The translations under genes were made by a program, and so were the position numbers. From Fidelibacterota bacterium (GTDB lineage Bacteria > Fidelibacterota > Marinisomatia > Marinisomatales > UBA8229): a DNA stretch of 37,677 nucleotides. How positions within the stretch are numbered: the stretch's first letter is position 1; each line of letters opens with the position of its first letter. This document shows positions 18,687-27,175 of the stretch, in pieces. The stretch spans positions 1 through 37,677 of the forward strand of contig DTUJ01000157.1 of the NCBI GenBank assembly GCA_012964235.1. Direction: 5' to 3'. The notes below the pieces were generated by a model. That model was given only the letters and a program-made list of their open reading frames with translations. It was not told the origin of the DNA and searched no databases.

Positions 18687-18691
18687 AAATA

Positions 18692-20395
18692 ATGTCTGCA
18701 TTAGTAGAGTGTGTACCAAATTTCAGCGAAGGTCGAGATCAAGGCAAGGTCGCACTGATCACAGATGCCATCAAAGCGGTGAAGGACATTACTCTTCTAG
18801 ATGTAGATCCTGGCCAGGATACAAACCGTACGGTCGTGACTTTTGTTGGACCCATTGAAGCTATAGAAGAAGCGGCATTCAAAGGAATTCAAAAAGCAGC
18901 AGAAGTTATCGATATGCGTCAGCAAAAGGGTGCACATCCACGGATGGGGGCAACGGATGTGTGTCCTTTCGTACCTATAAGTAATGTAACCATTGAAGAT
19001 TGTGTGGAATTATCCAAGCGTGTTGGCAATCGTGTAGGGGAAGAGCTGGGCATACCTGTTTATCTTTACGAGAATTCTGCACAAAAGAAAGAACGGAAGA
19101 GTTTACCAAACATTCGGGAAGGAGAATATGAAGCTTTACCAGAAAAGCTGCAGAAACCAGAATGGAAACCGGATTTTGGTCCAGCTAAGTTCAATGCTGG
19201 CGCTGGTGCTACAGTTATTGGATGTAGAGAGTTTCTAATTGCTTACAACATCAATTTGAATACCAGAGACACACGCCTTGCGACAGATATTGCCTTTGAG
19301 CTCAGGGAGAAGGGGAGATCCAAACGCGTTCCACATACCGTATCAAAAAATTTACTTGATGGAGAAATTATCCGCAATAAAGATGGAAGCCCTGTGAAAC
19401 AGAGAGGCAAATTTAAAGATGTAAAAGCAATTGGTTGGTACATGGATATTTATAACCGGGCACAGATCAGCATTAATTTCAATAATTATAAATCTTCTAC
19501 CATCCATGATGTTTTTGATGAGGCATGTGCATTAGCAACGGAAAGAGGAGTTCGGGTAACTGGAAGCGAACTTGTGGGGTTGATCCCGCTGGAAGCATTG
19601 TTAATGGCAGGACGACATTATTTGAAGAAGCAAAACCGTTCCACCGGTGTATCTGAAAAAATGATAGTGGAAACTGCTGCCCAGTCTCTTGGATTAAATG
19701 ATGTAGCTTCGTTCAACCCAAATGAGAAGATTATTGACTATGCTGTTCGAAATAAAACTGAGAAACACATTGATGTAGCAACTGAGGAATTTCTTGAAGA
19801 AGTAGGATCGAACAGTCCCGCACCAGGAGGAGGAAGTGTATCCGCTTTAGCCGGAAGCTTGGGCGCAGGGCTCACGTCCATGGTGGCGGCACTGACTCAT
19901 GAGAAAAAGGATTTTTTTGATAAGAAGCCTTTAATGGAGGAAATTGGTGATGAGGCTCAAAAAATTAAAGACAGGTTATTGTTTTTAGTGGAAGAGGATA
20001 CGAACGCTTTTAAAAAAGTTATGGCTGCAATTCGTCTTCCCCAATCATCTCCTGAAGAAAAAACGACAAAAGCAAAAGCTGTCCGGGAAGCAAACATTTA
20101 TGCAATCAGAGTACCTTGGGAAGTTGCTAAGCTTTCCTACAGGGTGATGGAACTTGCGTTACAGTTGGTGAATGAAGGGAATCCAAATTCCGTAAGCGAT
20201 GTAGGTGTTGCCGGAGAGGTTGGGATGGCTGCAATTCGTGGTGCCTGCTTGAATATCCTCATCAATCTTCCTGGGATAGAAAGTGAGGATCGTTTTGTAA
20301 AGGATATGAATACAAAAATGGATGCTCTTATTCCAAAAGCTGAAAAACTCCAAAAGCAAATTCTCAAAGAAACTATCAATAAAATCAATTCTTAA
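18692..20395 (+). CDS. ftcD: Fused glutamate formimidoyltransferase / formiminotetrahydrofolate cyclodeaminase
   Basis: I choose ATG 18692 (567 residues) with AGAAGG at 18677-18682; an upstream in-frame start at 18614 would add 26 residues unlike the family and overlap the small membrane gene. The N-terminal formiminotransferase domain (to about residue 300) starts LVECVPNFSEGRD and contains GAHPRMGATDVCPFVP. After a linker the cyclodeaminase domain carries SPAPGGGSVSALAGSLGAG. The enzyme passes a formimino group from formiminoglutamate to tetrahydrofolate and deaminates it to methenyl-THF. No histidine-degradation genes are nearby. It looks like a complete bifunctional fusion, as in animals and some bacteria. 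Confidence 0.94.
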   Translation: MSALVECVPNFSEGRDQGKVALITDAIKAVKDITLLDVDPGQDTNRTVVTFVGPIEAIEEAAFKGIQKAAEVIDMRQQKGAHPRMGATDVCPFVPISNVTIEDCVELSKRVGNRVGEELGIPVYLYENSAQKKERKSLPNIREGEYEALPEKLQKPEWKPDFGPAKFNAGAGATVIGCREFLIAYNINLNTRDTRLATDIAFELREKGRSKRVPHTVSKNLLDGEIIRNKDGSPVKQRGKFKDVKAIGWYMDIYNRAQISINFNNYKSSTIHDVFDEACALATERGVRVTGSELVGLIPLEALLMAGRHYLKKQNRSTGVSEKMIVETAAQSLGLNDVASFNPNEKIIDYAVRNKTEKHIDVATEEFLEEVGSNSPAPGGGSVSALAGSLGAGLTSMVAALTHEKKDFFDKKPLMEEIGDEAQKIKDRLLFLVEEDTNAFKKVMAAIRLPQSSPEEKTTKAKAVREANIYAIRVPWEVAKLSYRVMELALQLVNEGNPNSVSDVGVAGEVGMAAIRGACLNILINLPGIESEDRFVKDMNTKMDALIPKAEKLQKQILKETINKINS

Positions 20396-20407
20396 ATGAA
20401 GCCACTT

Positions 20408-20437
20408 TTGGATTTCTCTTTAATTTTTTCCTATTAT
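20408..20437 (+). promoter_or_regulatory. Candidate promoter for mutL
   Basis: TTGGAT at 20408-20413 and TATTAT at 20432-20437 are 18 bp apart in the 76-bp gap before mutL. A small hairpin closed over TTCG follows (near 20441-20454). Weak pattern match. Confidence 0.27.
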
Positions 20438-20471
20438 TAAGTACCCTTCGGAGTAAAATAAGGAAGTAATT

Positions 20472-22229
20472 TTGACAAAAATTCAAACATTATCAAAAGA
20501 TCTGCGTAATAAAATTTCTGCTGGTGAAGTAGTAGAAAGACCGGCTTCGGTTGTAAAGGAACTTATGGAAAACAGCTTGGATGCTGGCGCGTCAGAGATC
20601 ACCGTGGTGGTGGAAAAGGGAGGGCAACAAATCATTCAGGTAACTGATAATGGTGCCGGAATCAATTCGGTTGATATACCCAAGGCAATAGAGCGGTACA
20701 GCACGAGTAAAATTAAAAAATTGGATGACTTGTTTACTATAGATACATTTGGGTTCCGTGGAGAAGCACTTGCTAGTGTTGCATCTGTGTCAGAATTGGA
20801 AATTGCTTCCTGCCAAGAGGGGAAAGAGGGGGCAGAGGTGATAGTCCAGAATGGTGAATGTTCAGAAATCCGTCCTGCCCCAAGAGTGAGAGGTACCCAA
20901 ATCACAGTACATAACTTATTCTATAATACCCCTGCCCGGAGAAAGTTTATGAAGTCACCTCGTATAGAACTTCGGCAAATTATCCAGACGATTAAACGAA
21001 TGGCTTTGTCACACCCGGAAGTGAATATTATTTTATCTGCTGATGGAAAAGAAGTGGTGAATGTACAGCCCGAGTCTCTTGAAGAACGGATTGCATCATT
21101 ATTTGATCCTACCTATCAAGAAAATCTTTTATCTGTTCAATTACAAAAAGGGGATTATTCATTTTCAGGTTTTATAGGGAATCTGAATCTTGTCCGGTCA
21201 CGCCCAGGAGACCAATATATTTTTTTGAATAGACGGTACATTAAGAATAGACTTTTGAATTCTGCGGTATACTCTGGATATCAATCCTTAACAAAACGTG
21301 GGGAGTTCCCATTCTTCGCACTGAATTTAGTTATCCCCCCTGATCAAATAGATGTAAACGTCCACCCCATGAAAATTGAAGTCCGATTTAAGGACGAATG
21401 GAGGGTTTACCATGTATTGAAATCTGGTATAACCGATTCTCTATCGGATGTGCTGGAGACTATCCCGTATTTTGAGAAAATGACTGGAGACTCTAATGTA
21501 AAGGAACCCAACATTTCAACATCCGGAGTTGGTAGTGTCAAGCAGGAAATATTTCCATTTAATCGTCGTATTCCTGGACCGGTACAATCCTCTGCCCAAC
21601 TTGAACGAGCAAAGAGTTATGCTTCCGAACTTGCGACACGGCAGGAATCTTCCAGCCGAATTGATGTGGAAAATATTTGGCAGATACACAAGAAATATGT
21701 TGTGTCTGAGATTAGCAGCGGCCTTGTAATTATTGATCAACATGTTGCCCATGAACGAATCCTTTTTGAAGAAGCAATGAATACTTTTAATACAGGATCC
21801 ATGGCTTCACAGGCGCTTCTTTTTCCTGAAATTCTGGATTTCTCTCCCGATGAATACTCTGTTTTTTTGGAAGTATTACCTTTTCTTGAAAAGATAGGAT
21901 TTCGTATGAAGGAAACAGGAAAATATAAAGTCGAATTGGAAGCGATACCCTCTGAAATGAGCTGGGGTAACGAACGACGTGTGATCAAGGATATCATTGA
22001 CCATTATTTAAGCCATCAGAATGAATATAGTTCAATGCAGGAAAATCTTGCAGCATCTTTTGCCTGTCATGCTGCTGTTAAAGCTGGAGATACGCTCTTA
22101 AAAGATGAGATGCAGGAATTGGTGAATCGTTTATTCGGGACAAAGCATCCTTACTATTGTCCCCATGGCCGCCCGATTATCGTACAACTTTCACTTGATG
22201 AATTGGATAAACGGTTTGAAAGAGAATAG
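20472..22229 (+). CDS. mutL: DNA mismatch repair protein MutL (endonuclease-type)
   Basis: The 585-residue protein starts with TTG, with AGGAAG at 20461-20466. The GHKL ATPase domain shows AGEVVERPASVVKELMENSLDAG, TDNGAGI and GFRGEALASV. The C-terminal half retains endonuclease motifs: DQHVAHERILFE (Asp422; the usual DQHA motif has V here), ACHAAVKAGD and CPHGRP, ending in KRFERE. These suggest a nicking MutL for MutH-independent mismatch repair. MutS is not in the window. miaA follows closely, the classic mutL-miaA order. Confidence 0.96.
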   Translation: MTKIQTLSKDLRNKISAGEVVERPASVVKELMENSLDAGASEITVVVEKGGQQIIQVTDNGAGINSVDIPKAIERYSTSKIKKLDDLFTIDTFGFRGEALASVASVSELEIASCQEGKEGAEVIVQNGECSEIRPAPRVRGTQITVHNLFYNTPARRKFMKSPRIELRQIIQTIKRMALSHPEVNIILSADGKEVVNVQPESLEERIASLFDPTYQENLLSVQLQKGDYSFSGFIGNLNLVRSRPGDQYIFLNRRYIKNRLLNSAVYSGYQSLTKRGEFPFFALNLVIPPDQIDVNVHPMKIEVRFKDEWRVYHVLKSGITDSLSDVLETIPYFEKMTGDSNVKEPNISTSGVGSVKQEIFPFNRRIPGPVQSSAQLERAKSYASELATRQESSSRIDVENIWQIHKKYVVSEISSGLVIIDQHVAHERILFEEAMNTFNTGSMASQALLFPEILDFSPDEYSVFLEVLPFLEKIGFRMKETGKYKVELEAIPSEMSWGNERRVIKDIIDHYLSHQNEYSSMQENLAASFACHAAVKAGDTLLKDEMQELVNRLFGTKHPYYCPHGRPIIVQLSLDELDKRFERE

Positions 22230-22270
22230 GAAATACTGCATTCAATTGATCTGAATTATCTATCAGTAAT

Positions 22271-23206
22271 ATAAACTCACAAACGCCGGCTCTTATTATT
22301 ATTGGTCCAACTTCCTGTGGGAAATCTCACCTTGCTGTTGAAATCGCCGGCAGAATAGACGGAGAAGTGATTGGTCTGGACTCGCGCCAGATATATAGTG
22401 GAATGGAAATTGGTACTGCCCAACCCACAAAAAAGGAACAGGATGCAATTCCCCATCATCTTATTGGTATTCGTTCTCCTGAAGAACCGATAACCTCAGG
22501 TGAATATGCGAAACTGATTACAGCTACAGTGAGGGATGTTCGGAAACGTGGTAAAGAGCCAATAATCTGCGGGGGATCAGGTTTATATTATAGAGCAATC
22601 ACTAAGGGAATTTTTAAAGGCAGTGTTAGTAACCTTAAAGTACGTGAACAACTTGAAAAAGAGTATGATGAAGAAGGAGGAAGCGTTCTATTAGGAAAGC
22701 TACAGAGCGTAGATCCTGATTATGCGAAAATTGTTCATCCAAACAATCGCAGGAGACTGGTGCGGGCGCTTGAAATCTACAAAGCCACGGGGAAACCACC
22801 CTCTATCCACTTTAAGAAGCAGAAAAGGTCTGGAGAAAAAGGCCTGGACAAATTTACAGTTTTTCTAACCTGTTTTATTGATAAATTGGAAAAACGAATT
22901 CGACAGCGAACAAAAATAATGTTAAGTAATGGATGGATAGAGGAAGTACAGAACCTTCAACTGAAGTTCCAAAATAAACTGTTACATCCACTAGACTCTA
23001 TTGGTTACCGGCAGATAATTGCTTATTTGAATAATAAATTATCCTATGAAAAAATGGTGGAAGATATTAATCTGCGTACACGCCAGTATGCAAAACGGCA
23101 ATTACAGTGGTTCAGTAAGGAATCGTCTGACATGAAAATTGAATTGTCGGGAGATTTTAAAAAATCTGATATTGCTGCTCGAGTTATTCATAGTTGGCAA
23201 GGTTAG
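22271..23206 (+). CDS. miaA: tRNA dimethylallyltransferase MiaA (non-standard start)
   Basis: Homology begins upstream of the first GTG at 22367: the frame reads ALIIIGPTSCGKSHLAVEIA, with the P-loop GPTSCGKS, then GLDSRQIYSGMEIGTAQPT, typical of MiaA. The frame opens at 22250 after a TGA and contains no ATG, GTG, TTG or CTG before the P-loop. I place the start at ATA 22271, which gives seven residues before the first beta-strand and 311 in total (E. coli 316); ATC 22262 is an alternative. MiaA adds the i6A modification at A37 of tRNAs reading UNN codons. Start position is uncertain; identity is not. Confidence 0.88.
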   Translation: MNSQTPALIIIGPTSCGKSHLAVEIAGRIDGEVIGLDSRQIYSGMEIGTAQPTKKEQDAIPHHLIGIRSPEEPITSGEYAKLITATVRDVRKRGKEPIICGGSGLYYRAITKGIFKGSVSNLKVREQLEKEYDEEGGSVLLGKLQSVDPDYAKIVHPNNRRRLVRALEIYKATGKPPSIHFKKQKRSGEKGLDKFTVFLTCFIDKLEKRIRQRTKIMLSNGWIEEVQNLQLKFQNKLLHPLDSIGYRQIIAYLNNKLSYEKMVEDINLRTRQYAKRQLQWFSKESSDMKIELSGDFKKSDIAARVIHSWQG

Positions 23207-23280
23207 ACTCCCACCCATTTTTACTAATACAACATTATTATTTTTCTTTTTAACTATTTCCCCTATTTATTGTATGTTCC

Positions 23281-23389
23281 GGCTCGAATTAGCCCTTTAA
23301 TCCATTCCAGTGAGAAGGAAAGGGAGCAATTGAGAACCTCCGTTCATACGGTTCCAGCAAACTGGAATGATTCAAGCGGGGGTTTTTTT
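23281..23389 (+). promoter_or_regulatory. PyrR-binding transcription attenuator of the pyr operon
   Basis: The leader holds a PyrR-type anti-antiterminator at 23293-23324: CCCTTT/AAAGGG base stem, an asymmetric AAT bulge, CC/GG, a one-base bulge, TTC/GAA and the hexaloop CAGTGA, which fits the PyrR consensus CNGNGA. A terminator follows (23335-23389). The segment CATTCCAGT (23303-23311) is perfectly complementary to ACTGGAATG (23361-23369), giving a 9-bp antiterminator exclusive with both hairpins. PyrR with UMP would hold the first loop and permit termination before pyrR. Confidence 0.85.
23335..23389 (+). terminator. Attenuator terminator upstream of pyrR
   Basis: AACCTCCG (23335-23342) pairs with CGGGGGTT (23377-23384), with one T-G wobble, and is followed by a T-run to 23389. 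An inner perfect hairpin TTCCAG/CTGGAA (23352-23357 with 23362-23367) caps the structure. The inner arm is also the antiterminator partner. Confidence 0.82.
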
Positions 23390-23444
23390 ATAGCCTCCAG
23401 TTGGAAAGGGTAGAGAATACAACATTGATCATGGTAAGTTAATT

Positions 23445-23993
23445 ATGGTGAAAGCAAAACAGGTTTTAGACGCAAAATCAATACAAAGTATTGTAATACG
23501 TTTGTCTCATGAAATTGTTGAAAAGAATCATGATTCTACCGAACTTACTCTAGTAGGGATCCAAACCCGTGGAGGACCTCTGGCAAAGAGGATTCAGGCC
23601 TTAATTCATAAACACTCAGGTGTGAAAGTTTCCTTGGGATTGGTAGACATAACCTTTCATCGGGATGACTTTAGGGACCGATTGGTGGTTCCACAGGTGA
23701 AAGGGACTGATTTACCTGATTCCATTGATGATGGAATTGTCATTTTGGTGGATGATGTGCTTTATACAGGAAGAACGGTTCGTGCAGCAATCGAAGTTTT
23801 GCTTTCTTATGGAAGACCTGGGAAAATACAGCTGGGGGTATTGGTTGATAGAGGACATCGGGAGATGCCCATTAAGGCAGATTTTGTTGGAAAGAATATT
23901 CCCACCCAAGACGGTGAACATGTGGAAGTTCTTTTAAAGGAAGTGGATGGAAAAGATTCTGTAGAATTGAGGTTTTATGAAAGGGATTCTTGA
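23445..23993 (+). CDS. pyrR: PyrR: pyr operon RNA-binding attenuation regulator / uracil phosphoribosyltransferase
   Basis: The 182-residue protein has the PRPP-binding loop ILVDDVLYTGRTVRAA and the PyrR N-terminal pattern (VIRLSHEIVEKN, LVGIQTRGGPLAKRI), with GLVDITFHRDD. PyrR binds UMP and the leader RNA loop to promote termination; many homologues also have weak UPRTase activity. The matching RNA element lies 55 nt upstream, so regulation is visible in the sequence itself. Its TGA overlaps the pyrB ATG by one base. Confidence 0.96.
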   Translation: MVKAKQVLDAKSIQSIVIRLSHEIVEKNHDSTELTLVGIQTRGGPLAKRIQALIHKHSGVKVSLGLVDITFHRDDFRDRLVVPQVKGTDLPDSIDDGIVILVDDVLYTGRTVRAAIEVLLSYGRPGKIQLGVLVDRGHREMPIKADFVGKNIPTQDGEHVEVLLKEVDGKDSVELRFYERDS

Positions 23994-24922
23994 TGCTCCA
24001 GCATAAACACCTTTTAGGTCTGGAAGGATATCCTTCCGAGGATATTCAGACTATTATTGATACAGCTTTTGGATTTCGGAAAGTGCTGGAACGTCCAATT
24101 AAAAAAGTACCATCCTTGCAAGGAAAAACAGTAGTAAATCTTTTTTTTGAAATGTCTACACGTACCAGAATTAGTTTTGAATTAGCGCAAAAACGTATGA
24201 GCGCTGATACAGTTTCTTTTTCGGCTGCTTCAAGCAGCCTGAACAAAGGTGAGAGTTTCAAAGATACCGTTCAAAATATCGAGGCCATGAAGATTGATGC
24301 TGTTATTTTGAGACACCCTGCATCAGGTGCACCCCTGCATTTAACCAAATTTGTAGATGCAGTAGTGATCAATGCAGGAGATGGGACGCACGAACACCCT
24401 ACCCAGGCTATTTTGGATATGATGAGCCTTCAGGAACAGTTTAATAACCTAGAGGGACTGAAAGTGGGAATAATTGGTGATATTTCCCATAGCAGGGTTG
24501 CGTTAAGTAATATTTTTGGATTGACTACCATGGGTGCAGATGTGATGATCTGTGGCCCGTCAACACTCATACCACCCCATATTGAAAAACTTGGTGTAAA
24601 GGTCAGTTATGATATGGATGAAGTAATTGATTGGGCCGATGCTGTTAATATACTCCGAATTCAATTGGAACGAATGGGTACCGGCTTATACCCTTCTATA
24701 CGGGAGTATAGAGAATTATTCGGCCTCTCCGTAGAACGAATAAAAAGACACAGCAAGGATCTTGTAGTAATGCACCCGGGACCCATGAATAGGGGAACGG
24801 AAATTGACAGTGCGGTGGCGGATAGTGACAGAGCAATTATTCTTGATCAGGTTTTAAACGGTGTTGCTTCCCGGATGGCAATCCTGTATTTATTGCTAGG
24901 CGGGAAAACAGAAGAAAATTGA
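23993..24922 (+). CDS. pyrB: Aspartate carbamoyltransferase, catalytic subunit
   Basis: I prefer the ATG at 23993, overlapping the pyrR stop as TGATG, over TTG 23990; this gives 309 residues, the normal length. The carbamoyl-phosphate motif STRTRISFE and the HPTQAILD motif are intact, and VMHPGPMNRG appears near the end. It makes carbamoyl-aspartate, the committed pyrimidine step. No pyrI regulatory subunit gene is present, in keeping with control by PyrR attenuation. Confidence 0.97.
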   Translation: MLQHKHLLGLEGYPSEDIQTIIDTAFGFRKVLERPIKKVPSLQGKTVVNLFFEMSTRTRISFELAQKRMSADTVSFSAASSSLNKGESFKDTVQNIEAMKIDAVILRHPASGAPLHLTKFVDAVVINAGDGTHEHPTQAILDMMSLQEQFNNLEGLKVGIIGDISHSRVALSNIFGLTTMGADVMICGPSTLIPPHIEKLGVKVSYDMDEVIDWADAVNILRIQLERMGTGLYPSIREYRELFGLSVERIKRHSKDLVVMHPGPMNRGTEIDSAVADSDRAIILDQVLNGVASRMAILYLLLGGKTEEN

Positions 24923-24936
24923 TTTAGTAAAGAATA

Positions 24937-26229
24937 ATGCGAAGTAAAAAACAGCCGAGAGAACTCCTGCTAAAAGGTGGCACTGTTGTTGATCCATTTC
25001 GAAAAGAAAAATATGTTGGAGATGTCTTTATTAAGAATGGTAAGATTCAGAAAGTTGGTGATGTGAACTATAAATCTTCTATGACCCAGGTTGATTGTTC
25101 CGGTTTGATTGTGACGCATGGATTTTGTGATATTCATGTTCATTTTCGGGAACCTGGGAGGGAAGATAAAGAAAGCCTTGCTACTGGATCACAAGCGGCT
25201 CTCGCAGGAGGATTTACACGTGTTTGTGTTATGCCAAATACCAATCCTCCTCTTGACACTCCAGAATCGATTCGTTTCATTGTAGAAAAAGCAGAGACAT
25301 TACCCATTCATATTCATCCTATTGGTTCCATTACCAAGGGACAGAAAGGCAAAGAAATTTGTGAGATGGCCGCAATGAGAAATGAAGGCGCAGTTGCTTT
25401 TAGTGATGATGGCATACCTGTCTCAGATGGAGAAATTATGCGGCTTGCTTTAGAGTATGCAGGAATGATTGGAGTACCAATTATCAATCATGCTGAAGAT
25501 TGTTGCATCCGTAAGAATGGTGTTATGAACGAAGGAGAAATATCAACTCGAATGGGATTAACAGGGAATCCGGATATTGCCGAATCAACTATGGTGAACC
25601 GCGATTTAGAACTTGCACAGTTAGCAGGCTCAGTTCTTCATGTTCCTCATGTTAGCACGGCTAAAGCCATTAATCATGTTCGAAGAATGAAAAAAGAATA
25701 TAAACACCTTTCGGCAGAAGTGACCCCACACCATCTGTATTTCAATGATGAAGCTCTCGTTGAATACGACACAAATTTAAAGGTTGCTCCACCGATAAGA
25801 ACAGAGCATGACCGTCGAGCACTCATAAAAGCTTTGAAAGATGATGTAATCGATTGTATTGCTACTGATCATGCCCCTCATACTATTGAAGAAAAAGAGA
25901 GAACTTTTGATCTGGCTCCCTTTGGAATGATTGGGCTTGAGAGTTGTTTTGGTGTGGTTTATCAGATATTAGTGAAAGAGTCAGGGATGGCACTTGGAGA
26001 ATTGATACAAAAGTTGACCGTAAACCCAAGAATGGTGATGGGATTCCAGCCTGATTTGTTCAAACCTGGAATTCAGGCAGAGATTTCTGTGATTGATACA
26101 GAGAAGGAATGGGTATTTAAAAAATCGTCCATTCAATCCCGTTCTGGCAACAGTCCTTTCCTTGGTAAAAAAGTAACAGGGAAAATTCACTTTATTCTTT
26201 CGAAAGGAATCATTACTGAAATAACTTGA
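24937..26229 (+). CDS. pyrC: Dihydroorotase (PyrC, class I type)
   Basis: The 430-residue amidohydrolase carries the metal motif DIHVHFREPG, then VMPNTNPPLD, HAEDCCI, HVSTAKAI and the late ATDHAPHT. The length fits class I dihydroorotases of Bacillus type rather than the ~348-residue E. coli type. It cyclises carbamoyl-aspartate to dihydroorotate. It starts 14 bp after pyrB and is the last gene of the pyr operon here; carAB, pyrD, pyrE and pyrF are elsewhere. Confidence 0.96.
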   Translation: MRSKKQPRELLLKGGTVVDPFRKEKYVGDVFIKNGKIQKVGDVNYKSSMTQVDCSGLIVTHGFCDIHVHFREPGREDKESLATGSQAALAGGFTRVCVMPNTNPPLDTPESIRFIVEKAETLPIHIHPIGSITKGQKGKEICEMAAMRNEGAVAFSDDGIPVSDGEIMRLALEYAGMIGVPIINHAEDCCIRKNGVMNEGEISTRMGLTGNPDIAESTMVNRDLELAQLAGSVLHVPHVSTAKAINHVRRMKKEYKHLSAEVTPHHLYFNDEALVEYDTNLKVAPPIRTEHDRRALIKALKDDVIDCIATDHAPHTIEEKERTFDLAPFGMIGLESCFGVVYQILVKESGMALGELIQKLTVNPRMVMGFQPDLFKPGIQAEISVIDTEKEWVFKKSSIQSRSGNSPFLGKKVTGKIHFILSKGIITEIT

Positions 26230-26271
26230 TCCTTCCTCTTTTCTTTAATGAGGTTGGCTTATTTTATCTAC

Positions 26272-26277
26272 TATAAT
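26272..26277 (+). promoter_or_regulatory. Candidate -10 element before the ribosomal protein operon
   Basis: A perfect TATAAT at 26272-26277 lies in the 120-bp gap between pyrC and rplM. The -35 position (TGAGGT, 17 bp upstream) is poor. Another TTGACT/TATACT pair (26294-26318) has only 13 bp spacing. I see no ribosomal-protein leader structure. Confidence 0.25.
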
Positions 26278-26349
26278 TTGTATTGAATAAATGTTGACTA
26301 TGATTGGAGAGTTATACTACCTTCACCAACTTTTACCGAAGTGAAAATT

Positions 26350-26778
26350 ATGAGAACAAAGTCTATCAATAAATCAGAAATAAACCATGATTGGTGGGTG
26401 GCCGATGCAGAGGATCAAACCCTTGGACGGTTTGCGAGTCGAATTGCCCAGGTTTTAAGAGGAAAGCATAAACCCCAATTTACACCTCATATGGATATGG
26501 GTGATTTTGTCATTGTTGTCAATGCGGAAAAGATTAGGGTTTCAGGAAATAAGGAAATTGACAAAACGTATTTTAAGCATTCTGGTTATCCAGGTGGAGG
26601 CTCAACAAAAAATTTAAAATTTATGAGAAAAACTTACCCAAAAAGAGTAATAGAAAATGCTATCCGGGGAATGCTGCCTCACAATCGTTTAGGCAGTAAA
26701 ATTTTTAAGCATCTTAAGGTTTTTGCAGGCCAGGATCATCTGCACCATGCCCAGCAACCTAAAAAACTTGAAATGTAA
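26350..26778 (+). CDS. rplM: 50S ribosomal protein L13
   Basis: I choose ATG 26350 (142 residues, the same as E. coli) over GTG 26341, which adds three residues. The protein shows DQTLGRFASRIAQVLRGKHKP and a C-terminal GMLPHNRLGSKIFKHLKVF. L13 is an early-assembly 50S protein. rpsI follows without a gap, the standard rplM-rpsI pair. GAAGTG at 26339-26344 is a possible ribosome-binding site. Confidence 0.97.
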   Translation: MRTKSINKSEINHDWWVADAEDQTLGRFASRIAQVLRGKHKPQFTPHMDMGDFVIVVNAEKIRVSGNKEIDKTYFKHSGYPGGGSTKNLKFMRKTYPKRVIENAIRGMLPHNRLGSKIFKHLKVFAGQDHLHHAQQPKKLEM

Positions 26779-27171
26779 ATGAATAAAGAAACTTATCAAG
26801 CAACCGGAAGAAGAAAAAGTTCAATTGCCCGTGTCTTTCTTAATCCTGGGAAGGGATCTTTTTTAATCAATGGTAAAGAATATAAAAAGTACCTTTGCCG
26901 TGAAAGCTTAGCAATCCTTGTGAATCAACCTCTCAACACGGTTGGTTGTACTGATGAGTATGACATTATTAGCACTGTGAGAGGAGGAGGGCTCACCGGA
27001 CAAGCCGGTGCTGTTCGATTAGGTATATCCCGGGCTCTTCTACAAGTAAACAAAAATCATCGTACTTTATTGAAAACTGCTGGTTTTCTCACAAGAGATT
27101 CCCGTCGGGTGGAGCGGAAAAAATACGGTCAACCCGGAGCTCGCAAGAAATTTCAATTTTCAAAAAGATAA
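26779..27171 (+). CDS. rpsI: 30S ribosomal protein S9
   Basis: The 130-residue protein starts right after the L13 stop. It has the S9 pattern TGRRKSSIARVFL, VRGGGLTGQAGAVRLGISRAL and the basic C-terminal tail ending FSKR, which reaches the P-site tRNA. rpsB follows 4 bp later. Confidence 0.98.
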   Translation: MNKETYQATGRRKSSIARVFLNPGKGSFLINGKEYKKYLCRESLAILVNQPLNTVGCTDEYDIISTVRGGGLTGQAGAVRLGISRALLQVNKNHRTLLKTAGFLTRDSRRVERKKYGQPGARKKFQFSKR

Positions 27172-27175
27172 TTTT

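Noticed and set aside
26294-26318. TTGACT/TATACT promoter for rplM
   Set aside because: Good boxes but only 13 bp apart, too short for sigma70-type binding.
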